Shown: piece after piece, positions 1-8,376 of the stretch
How the letters are laid out: each line of letters begins with the position of its first letter
Position numbering within the stretch: position 1 is the first letter of the stretch
Source: Immundisolibacter cernigliae
Lineage (GTDB): Bacteria > Pseudomonadota > Gammaproteobacteria > Immundisolibacterales > Immundisolibacteraceae
Length of the DNA: 64,000 nt
Direction of reading: 5' to 3'
NCBI RefSeq assembly: GCF_001697225.1
Contig: NZ_CP014671.1
Coordinates: forward strand, 124,001 to 188,000
Notes under the pieces: generated by a model
Databases searched by the model: none
Told to the model about the DNA's origin: nothing
Seen by the model: the letters and a program-made list of their open reading frames with translations, nothing else
Translations under genes and position numbers: made by a program

Positions 1-789
1 CTCGCCGGTCACGAACTTGGCTGCCGGGCTTGCCAGGTACGCGCAGGCCTCGGCCACGTCGTACACGTCGCCCAGCGCCCGCATCGGGTTGGCGTTGTAG
101 AACTGGTTCAGTTGCCCGGCCGGGTACTGCGCAAAGCCGCTGCTCTCGATGGCGCCGGGCGCCACGCAGTTGATGCGGATGCGGTGCGGCGCCCACTCCA
201 CCGCCAGCGTGCGCGCCAGGTTCATCACCGCCGCGCGGGCGGCGCTGGAATGCGCGATCGACGGCATGCCGCGGAAGTTGTCGAGCACGATGCTGACCAC
301 GTTGCCCGGCTGCGCGTGCTCGCGCCAGGCGCGCGCCGCCGCCTGCGTCACGTACCAGGTGCCGTTCAGGTTGGTATCCACGACCGCGTTCCAGCCGCGC
401 GGGCTCAGGTCCAGCGCCGGCTGCGCAAACTGCCCCCCGGCGTTGTTGATCAGCACATCGAGCCGACCAAAGCGCTGCCAGGTGTGGTCGATCAGCGCCT
501 GCACCTGGTCCGGGTCGCGGATGGTCATGGCCCGTGCATCCGCTTGCGCGCCCAGTTCCCGCAGCAAAGCCAGCGTTTCCTGCAGCGGCTCCGGCCGGCG
601 GCCGCAGATCATCACCGACGCGCCCAGCCGCGCGAACAGCACGGCTATCGCCTTGCCGATACCGCTGCCACCACCGGTGACCAGCACGGTCTGGCCGGCA
701 AAAAGATCGGCGCGGAACACGATCGGGCGGGTCCGCAGCACCTCATCGTCCAGGCCAAAGGACGTGCGCACGGACAGGTCGTCGAACAC
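1..789 (-). CDS. SDR-family enoyl-CoA reductase-like oxidoreductase (C-terminus cut by window edge)
   Basis: The gene reads in frame for 263 codons and leaves the window before its stop. Start is GTG at 789, preceded by GAGGAG. The N-terminal region has a Rossmann glycine motif (VLVTGGGSGIGKA) and NNAGG follows near residue 100, so it is a short-chain dehydrogenase/reductase. At the place of the usual YxxxK it reads AHSSAARAAVMNLAR, which matches the peroxisomal trans-2-enoyl-CoA reductase (PECR) branch rather than classical SDRs. A role in reducing an acyl- or enoyl-CoA intermediate is inferred from that branch. It is the last gene before the edge in a minus-strand catabolic run, with a palindrome 46 bases upstream of its start. 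Confidence 0.85.
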   Translation of the reverse strand, partial: MFDDLSVRTSFGLDDEVLRTRPIVFRADLFAGQTVLVTGGGSGIGKAIAVLFARLGASVMICGRRPEPLQETLALLRELGAQADARAMTIRDPDQVQALIDHTWQRFGRLDVLINNAGGQFAQPALDLSPRGWNAVVDTNLNGTWYVTQAAARAWREHAQPGNVVSIVLDNFRGMPSIAHSSAARAAVMNLARTLAVEWAPHRIRINCVAPGAIESSGFAQYPAGQLNQFYNANPMRALGDVYDVAEACAYLASPAAKFVTGE

Positions 790-834
790 GGAAGTCTCCT
801 CGCGCGTGAACCAGGCCATCCGTGGCCGCGCCCG

Positions 835-854
835 AACTACACGGGCGTTTAGTT
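835..854. promoter_or_regulatory. 20-bp near-perfect palindrome, candidate TetR-type operator
   Basis: AACTACACGGGCGTTTAGTT differs from its own reverse complement only at one base per arm and in the two central bases. It lies 46 bases upstream of the SDR start at 789. Its core ACG-NN-CGTT is shared with sites at 19370 and 54582. Palindrome seen in the sequence; regulator inferred. Confidence 0.45.
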
Positions 855-894
855 ATTTTATGCGCGAAAGAGGGCCGCCGGTGTCAGAAGCGGT

Positions 895-1506
895 TCAGGC
901 CTGCGCGCTGGGCCGGGCAGAAACAGCGGCGTGCCAGCGCGCCAGGTGCGGCCGCTCACCGATGCGGATGCCGCTGATGCGGCCAAAATCGATGCCGCAC
1001 AGGGCCGTGACGTCGGCAATCGTGTACCTGTCACCGGCGATGAACGGCCGCCCGTCGGCGAGTTCGCCATCCAGCCAGTCCAGACGCTTGAGCGCATGCG
1101 CCCGGCATACCTCGCCGTACTCCGGCAACTGTGGGTGCTTGCCCTTGAAGAACGGATGAATATGCCGGAACACGTTGGCAATTGGCCAGAACAGCTCGAA
1201 CTCCATGCGCCGGTTCCACATTTCCACCCGCGCCATCTCCAAGCCGGGCTCTCCAAAAAGCGCAGGTTTCGGATGCAAATATTCGAAGTAACGACAGATT
1301 GCTACCGATTCCGTCAGGCAACTGCCGTCATCCAGCTCCAGAACCGGCACCTGAGCCAGCGCATTGCGGCGCAGGAACTGCGGCGCCAGGATGCCGCCCT
1401 CGCCGATGCTGACGGCGACAAATTCGACATCCGTGATGCCCTTTTCGGCCAGGAACACCCGCACCCGTCGCGGGTTCGGGGCCACGCGGTCTTCGTAGAT
1501 CTTCAT
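895..1506 (-). CDS. Glutathione S-transferase family protein
   Basis: This 203-residue protein has the length and two-domain layout of a cytosolic GST. A thioredoxin-like N-terminal half contains APNPRRVRVFLAEKG and the cis-proline region QVPVLELDDG followed by LTESVAICRY. An all-helical C-terminal half includes the conserved FIAGDRYTIADV. GSTs conjugate glutathione to electrophiles or remove halides; the substrate cannot be told. Its ATG overlaps the stop of the upstream universal stress gene by four bases (ATGA), so the two are translationally coupled. Detoxification of ring-oxidation products is a reasonable inference from context. Confidence 0.9.
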   Translation of the reverse strand: MKIYEDRVAPNPRRVRVFLAEKGITDVEFVAVSIGEGGILAPQFLRRNALAQVPVLELDDGSCLTESVAICRYFEYLHPKPALFGEPGLEMARVEMWNRRMEFELFWPIANVFRHIHPFFKGKHPQLPEYGEVCRAHALKRLDWLDGELADGRPFIAGDRYTIADVTALCGIDFGRISGIRIGERPHLARWHAAVSARPSAQA

Positions 1507-1946
1507 GTCATTGCCGCCGGTAGCACCAGCACCGCGCAGGGCGCGTGATGCACCACCTTGGCCGCCACCGACGGGACAAACACCCGCTCCAGCAGGGAGC
1601 GCGGCCGGGTTTCGAGCACGATCAGATCGACGCCGTGTTCGCGAGCCAGGGCCAAGATTCCGTCGCCTGGATCGTCAACCCGCGCCACCGCCTCGTGCGG
1701 CAGATCGCCGAATTCCTCCTCAATGATGACACCCAGCGCACCTTCCAGGCGGTCGCGAATCTGATCCAGGCTTTCCAGTCTGAAACCGACCTGCTCCATA
1801 TGGCCGGGCTCCGGCGATACATAGGCCAGGATCAAGCGGCAGCCGAGTTCACGCGCCATCTGTCCGGCGGCGCGCAGGGCCAGTCGCGCCGGCCGCTCGG
1901 CGGTAAGGGGCACCATGATGGTTTTCGGGGCCAGTGAGTTGTGCAT
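1503..1946 (-). CDS. Universal stress protein (UspA family)
   Basis: The 147-residue product is a single Usp domain: an N-terminal strand (KTIMVPLTAERPARLALRAA), the DLIVLETRPRS segment and a C-terminal HHAPCAVLVLP strand typical of the family. The usual ATP-binding G-x2-G-x9-G-S/T signature is not clearly kept (the region reads RPRSLLERVFVPSVAAKVV), so it may be a non-nucleotide-binding member. It precedes and overlaps the GST gene in one operon. Its role is probably stress protection tied to catabolism; no specific ligand can be assigned. Confidence 0.85.
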   Translation of the reverse strand: MHNSLAPKTIMVPLTAERPARLALRAAGQMARELGCRLILAYVSPEPGHMEQVGFRLESLDQIRDRLEGALGVIIEEEFGDLPHEAVARVDDPGDGILALAREHGVDLIVLETRPRSLLERVFVPSVAAKVVHHAPCAVLVLPAAMT

Positions 1947-1971
1947 GATCGCGTCCTTGTGTTGCGCCTGT

Positions 1972-2766
1972 TCAACCGGCCATCGAGTAACCGCCGCTGA
2001 CCGACAGCACCTGGCCCGTCACATGGCCAGCCACCCGGTCGGAAGCCAGAAACAGCACCGCGTTGGCGATATCCCGCGGCTTGCCGATTTTCTTCAGCGG
2101 CAAGGCCTTGGCGACTTTTTCCAGCTGCTCGTCGGTGAACATGGCGCCCTTGGCGGCCCACATGCTGTTGGCGCCGACTTCCCCCTGCTCGTCCGGAATG
2201 GTCACCCCGGGACAGACCACGTTGCAGCGCACGCCAAAGCGGCCGTTCTCGCGCGCCACGCTTTTCATGAAGCTGTTGATGGCCGCCTTGATGCCGCCAT
2301 ACACCGCCTCGCGGGCCTCGCCCTGACGGCTGGCGTCCGAGCTGATCGACACGATAGCCCCGCCGCCGGAATTGAGCATGCCGTCCAGCGCCGTCTTGGT
2401 GCAGTTCAGGGCGCCGATGTAATTGATGCGGATGATCTTGTCCCAGAACGCGGGCGTGGTTTCCGTGAAGTACATCAGCTGGTCCCAGCCGACCGCATTC
2501 ACCAGTACCTTGACCGGCCCGTGCGCCGATTCGGCCGCCGCAAACATGCGCTGCACCTGCGCAAGATCGGTTACGTCCGTGGCCACCGCCTGCGCCTGGC
2601 CGCCCAGCATCTGCGCCGCGTCGGCCACCCGACCGGCCTGCTCGGCATCAATGTCGCCGATGGTCACCCGCGCGCCTTCGGATGCAAAACCCAGCGCAAT
2701 CGCCCGACCGATGTTGGACGCCGCGCCGGTCACCACCACGCTTATTCCCGAATACCCCAAGTCCAC
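1972..2766 (-). CDS. SDR-family NAD(P)-dependent dehydrogenase
   Basis: A complete 264-residue classical SDR. Visible are the cofactor motif (VTGAASNIGRAIA), the NAVGW turn in place of NNAG, the catalytic serine region (VSISSDASR), the YxxxK active site (VYGGIKAAINSF) and the C-terminal VTGQVLSVSGG. It resembles the 2-hydroxycyclohexanecarboxyl-CoA dehydrogenase/BadH-type and 3-oxoacyl reductase branches, so oxidation of a hydroxyl on a ring- or CoA-bound intermediate is likely. It lies 25 bases upstream of the universal stress gene on the same strand, probably in the same operon. Confidence 0.88.
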   Translation of the reverse strand: MDLGYSGISVVVTGAASNIGRAIALGFASEGARVTIGDIDAEQAGRVADAAQMLGGQAQAVATDVTDLAQVQRMFAAAESAHGPVKVLVNAVGWDQLMYFTETTPAFWDKIIRINYIGALNCTKTALDGMLNSGGGAIVSISSDASRQGEAREAVYGGIKAAINSFMKSVARENGRFGVRCNVVCPGVTIPDEQGEVGANSMWAAKGAMFTDEQLEKVAKALPLKKIGKPRDIANAVLFLASDRVAGHVTGQVLSVSGGYSMAG

Positions 2767-2821
2767 GTACCGTTCTCCCTGATTGATTGCGTTTGGCCCA
2801 TGACTGCGTGCAGGGCGACGG

Positions 2822-3796
2822 TCAGACCACCCCCAGCTCCTTCAGCCGCCCGCGGATCCACTCGCGCTTCTCGGGCGCCACCTGGCGGATCGGCGAGCGC
2901 ATGACGCCGCCGGCCATGCCCAGCGCCTCGTAGCAGACCTTCAGGTTGCCCAGCGTGGTGGCGTAGGTGAAGTTACCGGACAGCGGCGCGAACATGATCT
3001 CGTCGTAGAAGTCGCGCACCGGCTGCAGTTGCTGCGAGACGGCAAACGCCTCTTCCCACTTGCCGGCCCGCGCCAGTGCCGTGTACTGCTCCAGCAGGCC
3101 GCGCTTTTTGCCATACAGGATGTGGGCAAAAGCGCCGTAGATGACCTGGCCGCCCTGACGCAGGTCGTTCAGCCAGTGGTGCTCGAACGGGTCGCTGACG
3201 ATGAAATCCTCGCCCGTCATGCGCCGCAGCTTGAGCGAATCATCGTGGTTCAGGCTGCCCTGCTTCATGCCCACGTAGGTCGGGATCTCCGACAGGCGCC
3301 GGGAAAGATCCAGGCTGATCAGGTGCCCGGCCACCATGGAGCGGTAGAACAGCAGCGCCAGATTGGAGTGGTCGGCCAGGTACTTGAAGTAGTCGTAGAT
3401 TTCCTGGTCCGAGCGCAGTTGCACGATGGGCGTGATGACTTCCGCCGCCACGAAGCCGAGCTTCTCGCAGAAGTTGAGCTTCTCCATCGCCTGATGGACG
3501 CTCTGGTCGAAGATGATGGTGTGCAGCGGGATGCGACCGGCAGCCGTCTCGGCGATCACCTCGTGGTAGCGCATCCACTCGGTGACCGACATGTTCCAGC
3601 ACTCGGCCACGAAGCCGCCCAGCACCAGCCCGCTCTCGCCGATGTCGATGAAGTGTTCGACGTTGCGGCGCAGGCCCTCCTCGTCGAGGCTGTCGTCGGG
3701 CAGGAACGGCGTGCACGGGCAGTCGTACCAGTCGCGTAGGGTCTGCTTGGCCCAGGTCTTGGCTTCGGATTTGGTGAAGGGCAGTTTGTTGGCCAT
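2822..3796 (-). CDS. DapA-family class I aldolase/lyase
   Basis: The 324-residue protein is a dihydrodipicolinate synthase-family TIM barrel. The Schiff-base lysine lies in VGMKQGS and the family tyrosine in LLFYRS. The N-terminal PCTPFLPDDSLDEEGLRRNV is the typical DapA opening. True lysine biosynthesis is unlikely given the catabolic surroundings and divergence (GGFVAECW where DapA has GTTGE). It probably cleaves or hydrates a 2-oxo acid in an aromatic or terpenoid pathway. It is distinct from the NahE-like relative at 20408. A good ribosome site (GAGGAG) precedes the ATG. Confidence 0.85.
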   Translation of the reverse strand: MANKLPFTKSEAKTWAKQTLRDWYDCPCTPFLPDDSLDEEGLRRNVEHFIDIGESGLVLGGFVAECWNMSVTEWMRYHEVIAETAAGRIPLHTIIFDQSVHQAMEKLNFCEKLGFVAAEVITPIVQLRSDQEIYDYFKYLADHSNLALLFYRSMVAGHLISLDLSRRLSEIPTYVGMKQGSLNHDDSLKLRRMTGEDFIVSDPFEHHWLNDLRQGGQVIYGAFAHILYGKKRGLLEQYTALARAGKWEEAFAVSQQLQPVRDFYDEIMFAPLSGNFTYATTLGNLKVCYEALGMAGGVMRSPIRQVAPEKREWIRGRLKELGVV

Positions 3797-3823
3797 GGGA
3801 ATTCTCCTCGGGTGCGAATGAAA

Positions 3824-4114
3824 TCAGGGCGCGGGCGCGTCGATCACCAGCAGCGTGATGTCGGCCGCCCGGTCGCGCAGGGGTTTCAGCTTGGCGTATT
3901 CGGGATCGTTCAGCCACACGTCCACGGCTTCCCGACTCGGAAAGCGGAACAGCACCACCGAATCGGCGGGCGTGCCGTGCAGGCATTCGGGCGCGTTGCT
4001 GCGACCCAGCAGCTCACCGCCGTGGCCGCGCACGATGGGGCCGGCGCCCTTGCGGTACTCGGCGAGCAAATCCCAGTCCTTGACCTTGAGGGTCGAAACC
4101 ATGATGACGGCCAT
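3824..4114 (-). CDS. DUF1330 family protein
   Basis: This 96-residue protein matches the DUF1330 family, small ferredoxin-like alpha/beta-barrel proteins of about 95 residues. Typical features are the TLKVKDWDLLAEYRKGAGPIV opening, the central GGELLGRSN and VVLFRFPSREAVDVWLNDPEY. The biochemical role of the family is not established. It sits between the aldolase and the molybdenum hydroxylase large subunit on the same strand, with 14 bases to the latter, so co-transcription is likely. Confidence 0.85.
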   Translation of the reverse strand: MAVIMVSTLKVKDWDLLAEYRKGAGPIVRGHGGELLGRSNAPECLHGTPADSVVLFRFPSREAVDVWLNDPEYAKLKPLRDRAADITLLVIDAPAP

Positions 4115-4128
4115 TTCGGCGCTCCTGT

Positions 4129-6378
4129 TCAGGCCGCTTGCGGGCGGCGGGTGGCTTGCAGCAATCCGTAAACACGCTCGGCGCTGACCGGCAGTTGCAT
4201 GATCGGCGCGCCAATGGCATCGGCCACGGCGTTGGCAATGGCGGCCGGCGCCGGCACGTTGGCCGCCTCGGCGATCGGTCCGCAGTTGAACGGCCCCGGC
4301 CCTTCGGCGCGTTCCAGCAGCACGGTTTTGAGCTGCGGAATGTCCGCGATGCAGGGAATCTTGTAGTCACCCAGGTGCAGCGCCAGCGGCTGGCCGTCTT
4401 CCATGCGGTGTTCGGACATCAGCGCGAAGCCCAGGCCCATCAGCGTGCCGCCCTCGATCTGGCCCTGGTGCGCCTCCGGATTGACTATGGTGCCCACGTC
4501 GTGGGCGCTGGTGATGCGCCGCACGCGCACCTGCCCGGTCTCGGCGTCGACCTCCACTTCCGCCACCTGGGCGGTGAAGTTGGTGTCCGCGTTGTCCGGA
4601 AACAGGCCGAGTTTTTCGTACACCTGCGCCGCCAGCGGACCGTCGGCGCGGGCGGCCAGGTCGACGAGATCGATGTCGCGGCCGTTACCGATGGCGCGGC
4701 CGCGCTGCCACGTGAGCGCCTGCGCATCGCAGCCCAGCGCCGCGGCGGCGATCGGCGCCAGCTTCTCGCGCAGCGCGGCGACGGCGTTCATGACGGTCTG
4801 GCCGATGGCGTAGGTGGTGCGGCAGCCGCCGACGCCAAAGTCGAACGGCAGCCCGTCGGTGTCGGCAATGCGGATGCCGACCTGCGCCGGCGGCATGCCG
4901 AGCGCCTCGGCCACGAACTGCTGCACGGCGGTAAACGTGCCCTGCCCCGGATCGCCGATCGGCAACAGCACCGTGATTTTTCCGTCGGTGGCCAGCTCGA
5001 TCCGGCAGCTCGAATCGCCGCCGACCACGCCGCGCTCGTACATGGCAATGCCAAAGCCGACATTCGGTTCCTTGCCGCGGCGTTCGTGGTAGCCGGACTC
5101 GCGCAGGGCCGCTTGCAGCGTTTCGGCCGCGCGCACGGTCGGCCACTGCACGCCGGTCGGCGAGGCATCGCCCTCGCGCAGGACGTTCTTGAGTCGAAAC
5201 GCCGCCGGGTCCATGCCCAGCGCCCTGGCGATCAGGTCGAACTGCGCCTCGACCGCGAACATGGTCTGCGGGCAGCCGGGGCTGCGCATGTGACCGCCGG
5301 GAATGGTGTTGGTGTAGACGACCGTGCTGTGGATGTCGATGGCCGGCACCCGGTAGCAGCTGGCCGCCTGGTCGGCGCCGTGCAGGTTCAGGCTCGGCAG
5401 CGGCTTGTAGGCGCCGTAGGCCCCGCCGTTGAATTTGAGGTCTACCTGCATGGCGGTGATGGTGCCGTCGCTGCGCACACCGGTCTTGATGTCGATGCGC
5501 GCGGCGTGGCGCGCGTTGGCGGCCATCAGTTCTTCGGTGTAGCTCATCACCAGCTTGACCGGCCGCCCGGCCTCGCGGGCAAGCAGATAGGCCACCGGCG
5601 CCTCCATCTGCGAACCCTTGCCGCCGAAATCGCCGCCGATGTGCAGGTTGTGCAGCTTGATCGTGGCCGGCTCCACGCCAAAGCAGGCCGCCAGCTGCGC
5701 CCGCAGCATGTACGGGCTCTTGTTGGACGCCCACACCTCGGCCCGGCCATCGGTATCCACCCGCGCCAGCACGGCGTGCGGCTCGATGTAGCCGTGGTGC
5801 TCGGTCGGGGTGCGAAAGGTGTGCTCGAACACCCGGTCGGCGGCAGCGAAACCGGCGTCCAGTTCCCCATGCTGCCAGCGCATATAGGCGCATACGTTGG
5901 GCAGATCCGGCTCCTGCGGGTGGGTGAAGGCGCCGGCGTAGGACTTGGGCTGCTCATGCACCCGCGGCGCGCCGGGCGCCAGCGCCGTGTCCACGTCGAA
6001 CACCGCCGGCAGTTCCTCGTACTCCACCTCGATCAGCGACAGCGCCTGCTCGGCGATGTCGCGCGTTTGCGCGGCCACCGCCGCCACCCGGTCGCCGACG
6101 AAGCGCACCGTGCCCACCGCCAGCACGGCGTGGTCGCGAATGGCGCGCCCGGCGTAGTAGGGAAAATCCTTGCCGGTGACCACGGCATACACGCCCGGCA
6201 GCGCCCGCGCCGCGGCGGTGTCGATGCGCACGATGCGCGCGTGCGGATACGGACTGCGCAGGATGCGCCCCCAGGCCATGCCGGGCAGGACGTAATCGGC
6301 AGCGTAACGGGCGGCACCGGTAACCTTGTCCGGCCCTTCCATGCGCGAGGTGCGCTGGCCGACGAATTTGTGCGCCAT
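4129..6378 (-). CDS. Molybdenum hydroxylase, molybdopterin-binding large subunit
   Basis: At 749 residues this is the large subunit of a xanthine dehydrogenase/CO dehydrogenase-type hydroxylase. It has the N-terminal hammerhead domain (DKVTGAARYAADYVLPGM), cofactor loops (HIGGDFGGKG, GDPGQGTFTAVQQF, FGVGGCRTTYA) and the C-terminal AAIANAVADAIG. The catalytic glutamate region reads CGPIAEAANVP instead of the usual KGVGE, but a glutamate is retained. Start at 6378 is chosen because AAAAGGAGGAAC lies just upstream; the longer reading to 6441 has no ribosome site. It is divergent from its two partner genes at 6481 and 6954, an unusual split of a normally collinear operon. Substrate unknown: a hydroxylation of an aromatic or CoA-bound ring is likely. 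Confidence 0.93.
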   Translation of the reverse strand: MAHKFVGQRTSRMEGPDKVTGAARYAADYVLPGMAWGRILRSPYPHARIVRIDTAAARALPGVYAVVTGKDFPYYAGRAIRDHAVLAVGTVRFVGDRVAAVAAQTRDIAEQALSLIEVEYEELPAVFDVDTALAPGAPRVHEQPKSYAGAFTHPQEPDLPNVCAYMRWQHGELDAGFAAADRVFEHTFRTPTEHHGYIEPHAVLARVDTDGRAEVWASNKSPYMLRAQLAACFGVEPATIKLHNLHIGGDFGGKGSQMEAPVAYLLAREAGRPVKLVMSYTEELMAANARHAARIDIKTGVRSDGTITAMQVDLKFNGGAYGAYKPLPSLNLHGADQAASCYRVPAIDIHSTVVYTNTIPGGHMRSPGCPQTMFAVEAQFDLIARALGMDPAAFRLKNVLREGDASPTGVQWPTVRAAETLQAALRESGYHERRGKEPNVGFGIAMYERGVVGGDSSCRIELATDGKITVLLPIGDPGQGTFTAVQQFVAEALGMPPAQVGIRIADTDGLPFDFGVGGCRTTYAIGQTVMNAVAALREKLAPIAAAALGCDAQALTWQRGRAIGNGRDIDLVDLAARADGPLAAQVYEKLGLFPDNADTNFTAQVAEVEVDAETGQVRVRRITSAHDVGTIVNPEAHQGQIEGGTLMGLGFALMSEHRMEDGQPLALHLGDYKIPCIADIPQLKTVLLERAEGPGPFNCGPIAEAANVPAPAAIANAVADAIGAPIMQLPVSAERVYGLLQATRRPQAA

Positions 6379-6480
6379 GGAACTGTTCCTCCTTTTAATC
6401 GTGCGGCAGGCCTGCCGGGCAGCGGCTTGGGACATTATCATGGCCCACCGCCGACCAAACGATCAGCAAGGAGGAGGCCC
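6379..6480. promoter_or_regulatory. Divergent promoter region of the molybdenum hydroxylase genes, with a 12-bp palindrome
   Basis: This 102-base gap must carry promoters for both directions. It holds the perfect palindrome GGCAGGCCTGCC at 6405-6416 and good ribosome sites at both ends (AGGAGG on each strand). No sure -35/-10 pair was picked out. The palindrome is a candidate operator by position only. Confidence 0.4.
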
Positions 6481-6957
6481 ATGTCCGACCCCACGGTAAC
6501 CCTGTCATTGCGCATAAACGGCGCGCCCTGGCAGGGCGAGGTGCCCGCCAACCGCCTACTGGTGGACTTCCTGCGCTACGACGTCGGCCTGACCGGCACC
6601 AAGGAAGGTTGCAGCGTGGGCGTGTGCGGCGCCTGCACGGTGCGCCTCGATGACCGGCTGGTGAGTTCCTGCCTGACGCTGGCCGCCATGGCCAACGGCA
6701 CCGAGCTGACCACCGTCGAGGGCCTCGCCGACCGCGCGGAACTCAAGCCCATCCAGCGCGCCTTCATCGAGCACGGCGGTTTCCAGTGCGGCATCTGCAC
6801 GCCCGGTCAGCTGATGGCCGCGCAGACGCTGCTGGAACACGACCCGAACCCCAGCGAGGACGCCATCAAGGCCTGGATGATGAGCAACCTGTGCCGCTGC
6901 ACCGGCTACTACGGCATCGTGCGCTCGGTGAAGGCCGCCGCCGGGGGCGCCGCGTGA
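6481..6957 (+). CDS. Molybdenum hydroxylase, [2Fe-2S] small subunit
   Basis: The 158-residue product carries both iron-sulfur clusters of the enzyme. The plant-type ferredoxin motif is at residues about 41-65 (KEGCSVGVCGACTVRL, then SSC). The helical domain motif is CGICTPGQ with the closing CRCTGYYG near the C-terminus. It passes electrons from the molybdenum site to FAD. ATG at 6481 follows AGGAGGAGGC. The stop overlaps the next gene's GTG start by four bases (GTGA), which fixes the start of that gene. Confidence 0.95.
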   Translation: MSDPTVTLSLRINGAPWQGEVPANRLLVDFLRYDVGLTGTKEGCSVGVCGACTVRLDDRLVSSCLTLAAMANGTELTTVEGLADRAELKPIQRAFIEHGGFQCGICTPGQLMAAQTLLEHDPNPSEDAIKAWMMSNLCRCTGYYGIVRSVKAAAGGAA

Positions 6958-7823
6958 GGGCCTTCGACTTCAAGGCCCCGGACAGCCTGGACGAGGTCTG
7001 CGCGCTGCTGGCGCAGTACGGCAGCGATGCCAAGCTGCTGGCCGGCGGCACCGGCCTGCTGAACCTGATGAAACAGGAGCTCGTGCAGCCGGCGGTGCTG
7101 GTCAGCCTGCAGCGCGTGCCGGATCTGGACACCCTGACGATTGACGGCAACGGCATCCGCGCCGGTGCCAGCGTGCGCCACCGGCGCATGGAAACCGACG
7201 CCGCGCTGCAACAGGCCGCGCCGCTGCTGGCCGCCGCCTACGGCCATGTGGCCACCGTGCGCATCCGCATGTCGGCCACGGTCGGCGGCGGGCTGGCACA
7301 CGCCGACCCGGCCATGGATGCACCAGCCGTGTGGCGGGTGCTGGGCGCGACCATGCACCTGCGCTCGGCCAGCGGCACCCGGCAAGTGGCGGCGGACGAT
7401 TTTTTCGAGGACTTCTACACCACGGCGCTGGCGCCGGAAGAAGTGCTGACCGAGATCACCGCCCCTGCCCTGCCCGCCGGCGCCGGCTGGTCGTATCAGA
7501 AGTTTCTGCCGCGCAGCGCCGACGACTACGCCGCCGTGTCGGTGTCCGCACTGCTGTGCCTGGACGGCGACGGCCGCGTGGCGCGGGCGCGGGTCGGCAT
7601 CGGCTCCGCGGCGCCGATTCCGGTTCTGGCCGAGGCGGTCGGCGCGGCGCTGGTCGGCCAGCAGCCCACACCACAGGCCATTGCCGACGCCGCGCAGCTC
7701 GCCCGCGATGCCGTCGACCCGCTCGACGACCTGCGCGGCAGCGCCGCCTACAAGCGCGACATGGCGGTCGTGTTCACGCGCCGGGCGCTGTCCGAAGCCG
7801 CCGCCCGCGCCCGCCCCGCCTGA
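6954..7823 (+). CDS. Molybdenum hydroxylase, FAD-binding medium subunit
   Basis: This 289-residue protein is the flavin subunit (FAD_binding_5 plus CO_deh_flav_C). Visible motifs are LLAGGTGLLNLMK near residue 28 and SATVGGGLAHADPAMD near residue 105, the two FAD-contacting loops. The C-terminal part has PRSADDYAAVSV and VARARVGIGSAAP. The start is the GTG at 6954 that overlaps the stop of the small subunit; an upstream in-frame ATG at 6786 lies inside the small-subunit gene and is rejected. It completes the three-subunit enzyme with the genes at 4129 and 6481. Confidence 0.93.
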   Translation: MRAFDFKAPDSLDEVCALLAQYGSDAKLLAGGTGLLNLMKQELVQPAVLVSLQRVPDLDTLTIDGNGIRAGASVRHRRMETDAALQQAAPLLAAAYGHVATVRIRMSATVGGGLAHADPAMDAPAVWRVLGATMHLRSASGTRQVAADDFFEDFYTTALAPEEVLTEITAPALPAGAGWSYQKFLPRSADDYAAVSVSALLCLDGDGRVARARVGIGSAAPIPVLAEAVGAALVGQQPTPQAIADAAQLARDAVDPLDDLRGSAAYKRDMAVVFTRRALSEAAARARPA

Positions 7824-7856
7824 TCCACACCGCACCCGACCCAAACCGGACATGAC

Positions 7857-8321
7857 ATGGAATTCGAGTTCAGACACGCCCTACCCGCCCCGGTCGAGAC
7901 CGTCTGGGCCGCCATCGAGAACATCGAAACCGTGGCCCTGTGCATCCCTGGCGTGGTGCGCGTCGAGCGCGAAGATGCCGACCGTTACGTCGGCGCCCTG
8001 CGCATCAAGGTCGGGCCTATTTCGCTGGAGCTGGGCGGCCTGGTTACGGTGGAACTGCTGGATGCCGCATCCCGCACGCTGCGCTTTCTGGGCGAAGCCA
8101 AGGACCGGCGCGTGCCGGGGCAGATCAAAAGCCGCGCCACGCTGATCGTCACCGCGCACGCCGACGGCGGCAGCGAGCTTTACCTGCACAGCGACACGCA
8201 CATCCTGGGCAAGATCGGCGAATTCGGCCAGCCGGTGGTGCGCAAGAAAACCGAACAGGTGCTGCGCGAGTTCAGCCAGAACCTGAGCCGCCAGCTGATC
8301 GGCGACGACCCGGCCGGCTGA
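7857..8321 (+). CDS. CoxG-like SRPBCC family protein
   Basis: The 154-residue protein begins MEFEFRHALPAPVETVWAAI, the opening of the carbon monoxide dehydrogenase subunit G (CoxG) family of START/SRPBCC folds. CIPGVVRVE, the central beta sheet and a C-terminal helix follow. CoxG proteins recruit molybdenum CO dehydrogenase to the membrane, and homologues accompany other molybdenum hydroxylases. A membrane-docking or maturation role for the enzyme encoded just upstream is inferred. It lacks the proline-rich C-terminal tail often seen in longer CoxG proteins. Confidence 0.88.
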   Translation: MEFEFRHALPAPVETVWAAIENIETVALCIPGVVRVEREDADRYVGALRIKVGPISLELGGLVTVELLDAASRTLRFLGEAKDRRVPGQIKSRATLIVTAHADGGSELYLHSDTHILGKIGEFGQPVVRKKTEQVLREFSQNLSRQLIGDDPAG

Positions 8322-8376
8322 CGACACACGGAACCCGGCGCCGCGCGCGCCACCACATCACACACGGGAGACAGCA

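Noticed and set aside
4138-6957. 939-codon plus-strand ORF opposite the molybdenum large subunit
   Set aside because: High-GC antisense shadow. Only its last 158 codons (from 6481) are a real gene, with its own ATG and ribosome site.
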